Origin: Glycomyces arizonensis DSM 44726
GTDB lineage: Bacteria > Actinomycetota > Actinomycetes > Mycobacteriales > Micromonosporaceae
Length of the DNA stretch: 64,000 nt
Assembly: GCF_000482705.1 (NCBI RefSeq)
Contig: NZ_AXWO01000003.1
Location: forward strand, 62,001-126,000
Reading direction: 5' to 3'
Made by a program: the position numbers and the translations under genes. Positions 63,278 to 64,000 of the stretch are shown here, in pieces. Under the pieces are notes generated by a model, which saw nothing but the letters and a program-made list of their open reading frames with translations, was not told where the DNA came from and did not search any database. The first letter of the stretch is position 1; every line of letters starts with the position of its first letter.

Positions 63278-63505
63278 GTGAGCGCTTCCGAAGAATCCAA
63301 GTCGGGCAACGCCCAGCGGCCGGCGGACTCCGGCCCCGACGACTACGCCGCCAACTTCGTACTCCTGCTGGCCTTCGCCGCGGTCGTCATCTCCCTCTTC
63401 GTCTTCCACGCCGGCATCGCGCTCGCCGCCATCTGCCTCAGCGTCATCGGCGTCGGCCTCAAGATCGCCGGAGCGGTCCGCCACGCCGCCGGGCGCCGCC
63501 TCTGA
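63278..63505 (+). CDS. small two-helix membrane protein
   Basis: Not recognised. The 75-residue protein has a polar, Ser/Asp-rich N-terminus (about 25 residues) and two short hydrophobic segments (about residues 26-42 and 45-62), ending in a basic tail. GTG at 63278. Similar small proteins next to proC occur in actinobacteria, but no function is known to me. Confidence 0.6.
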   Translation: MSASEESKSGNAQRPADSGPDDYAANFVLLLAFAAVVISLFVFHAGIALAAICLSVIGVGLKIAGAVRHAAGRRL

Positions 63506-63606
63506 GAGGACTGCTGCGGTTGGCGGTTCGGCCACTTTTCTGACACTATTTCGTCACCTGCCCGTGGCCCGCCGCCCGGACGGGCGTCAACGGTCAGGAG
63601 GCCCCC

Positions 63607-64000
63607 GTGTCCGCAGGCGTCGAAGCGCTCGAACCGCGCCGGTTCTTCGCCGACCTCTCCTCCGGCCACCTCCTGCACGACTCCCAGATCCGGCCCGCCT
63701 ACGCGCTCGCGGCCCCCACCCCGCTCGAAGTGTGGCGGCGCAACCTCGACATCGTCGCGGCGGTCCTGGGCGCCGTCGGCGTCGACTGCTTCGCCGTGCC
63801 CGGCCGCAGCCTCACCCGCCCCGTCGTCGGCGTCGACGCGCTCGACCGCCACCGCGTATGCGCCGCCCTGGCGATGCTCTGCGACACCACCGGCGGCCGC
63901 CTCTCGGTCCCCGAGCCGTCCGCATCGCACGACATCGGCGACGTCCCGGTGGTGCGCGCCGACTGGCTGTGGACCGAGCCCACCCGCAGCCTCGTCTTCG
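63607..64000 (+). CDS. Stealth-like (polysaccharide phosphotransferase) protein, N-terminal part, truncated by window end
   Basis: The frame has no stop before the edge; 131 codons are visible. GTG at 63607 follows AGGAGG. The segment VWRRNLDIVAAVLGAVGVDCFAVPGRSLTRPVVGVDALDRHRVCAAL matches my memory of the N-terminal region of Stealth-family hexose-phosphate transferases, which make capsule-like polysaccharides. The catalytic conserved regions would lie beyond the window, so this is tentative. Confidence 0.5.
   Translation, partial: MSAGVEALEPRRFFADLSSGHLLHDSQIRPAYALAAPTPLEVWRRNLDIVAAVLGAVGVDCFAVPGRSLTRPVVGVDALDRHRVCAALAMLCDTTGGRLSVPEPSASHDIGDVPVVRADWLWTEPTRSLVF

Overview
The window is high-GC DNA with GTG and TTG starts, strong GGAGG-type ribosome sites, many 4-bp ATGA/GTGA gene overlaps, an ECF sigma factor with a fused SnoaL-like tail, DtxR/IdeR-like iron boxes and GatCAB. 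This points to a filamentous-type actinomycete. The backbone mnmA - MetE-like protein - ligA - GGDEF/EAL protein - gatCAB is an arrangement I associate with Micromonosporaceae and Glycomycetaceae. I would place it there, without a species. I found no rRNA, tRNA, CRISPR array, prophage or transposase.

Layout. 1-2.3 kb: tail of mnmA, a cobalamin-independent methionine synthase-like gene and a sulfotransferase-like gene. 2.4-8.5 kb: a large proline-rich membrane protein, a VIT1/CCC1 metal transporter, an ABC-2 drug-export operon ending in its own TetR regulator with two matching operators upstream, and a DUF4352-like lipoprotein. 8.5-11.9 kb: a bacterial 'archaeal-type' AAA ATPase/nuclease gene bracketed by 104-bp direct repeats, next to a PhoX-family gene. 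12-17.7 kb: ligA, a GGDEF/EAL protein and the ECF sigma factor.

17.7-25.6 kb: a VOC protein, then a carboxylate-uptake locus of two SSS symporters. Each symporter has a small membrane partner, and a LytS/LytTR two-component pair lies between them. A membrane-anchored receiver-like protein follows. 25.7-32.9 kb: two tandem heterodimeric ABC exporters in which the two subunits have lost complementary ATP-site motifs. 33.6-38.6 kb: gatCAB and mgtE. 38.6-46 kb: an AraC/MFS divergent pair, a metallophosphoesterase, a PQQ-type sugar dehydrogenase lipoprotein, a D-2-hydroxyacid dehydrogenase and small membrane proteins. 46-54.7 kb: an Opp/Dpp-type ABC importer operon followed by a GH42 beta-galactosidase. 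The two share an upstream motif, which suggests one oligosaccharide-use module. 54.7-64 kb: a nucleotidyltransferase-like gene, a Crp/Fnr regulator, DUF3159, threonine aldolase, an iron-storage pair (bfd, bfr), an ElaA-like acetyltransferase, an NAD-dependent epimerase, proC, and the start of a Stealth-like gene.

The most notable non-coding signals are paired palindromic operators in front of several transport and enzyme genes, a symmetric divergent promoter that looks leaderless in both directions, and a promoter-palindrome-hairpin cassette with no gene attached. The most notable protein-level signal is the complementary decay of the ABC exporter ATP sites. All calls are from reading the sequence; no database search was run.
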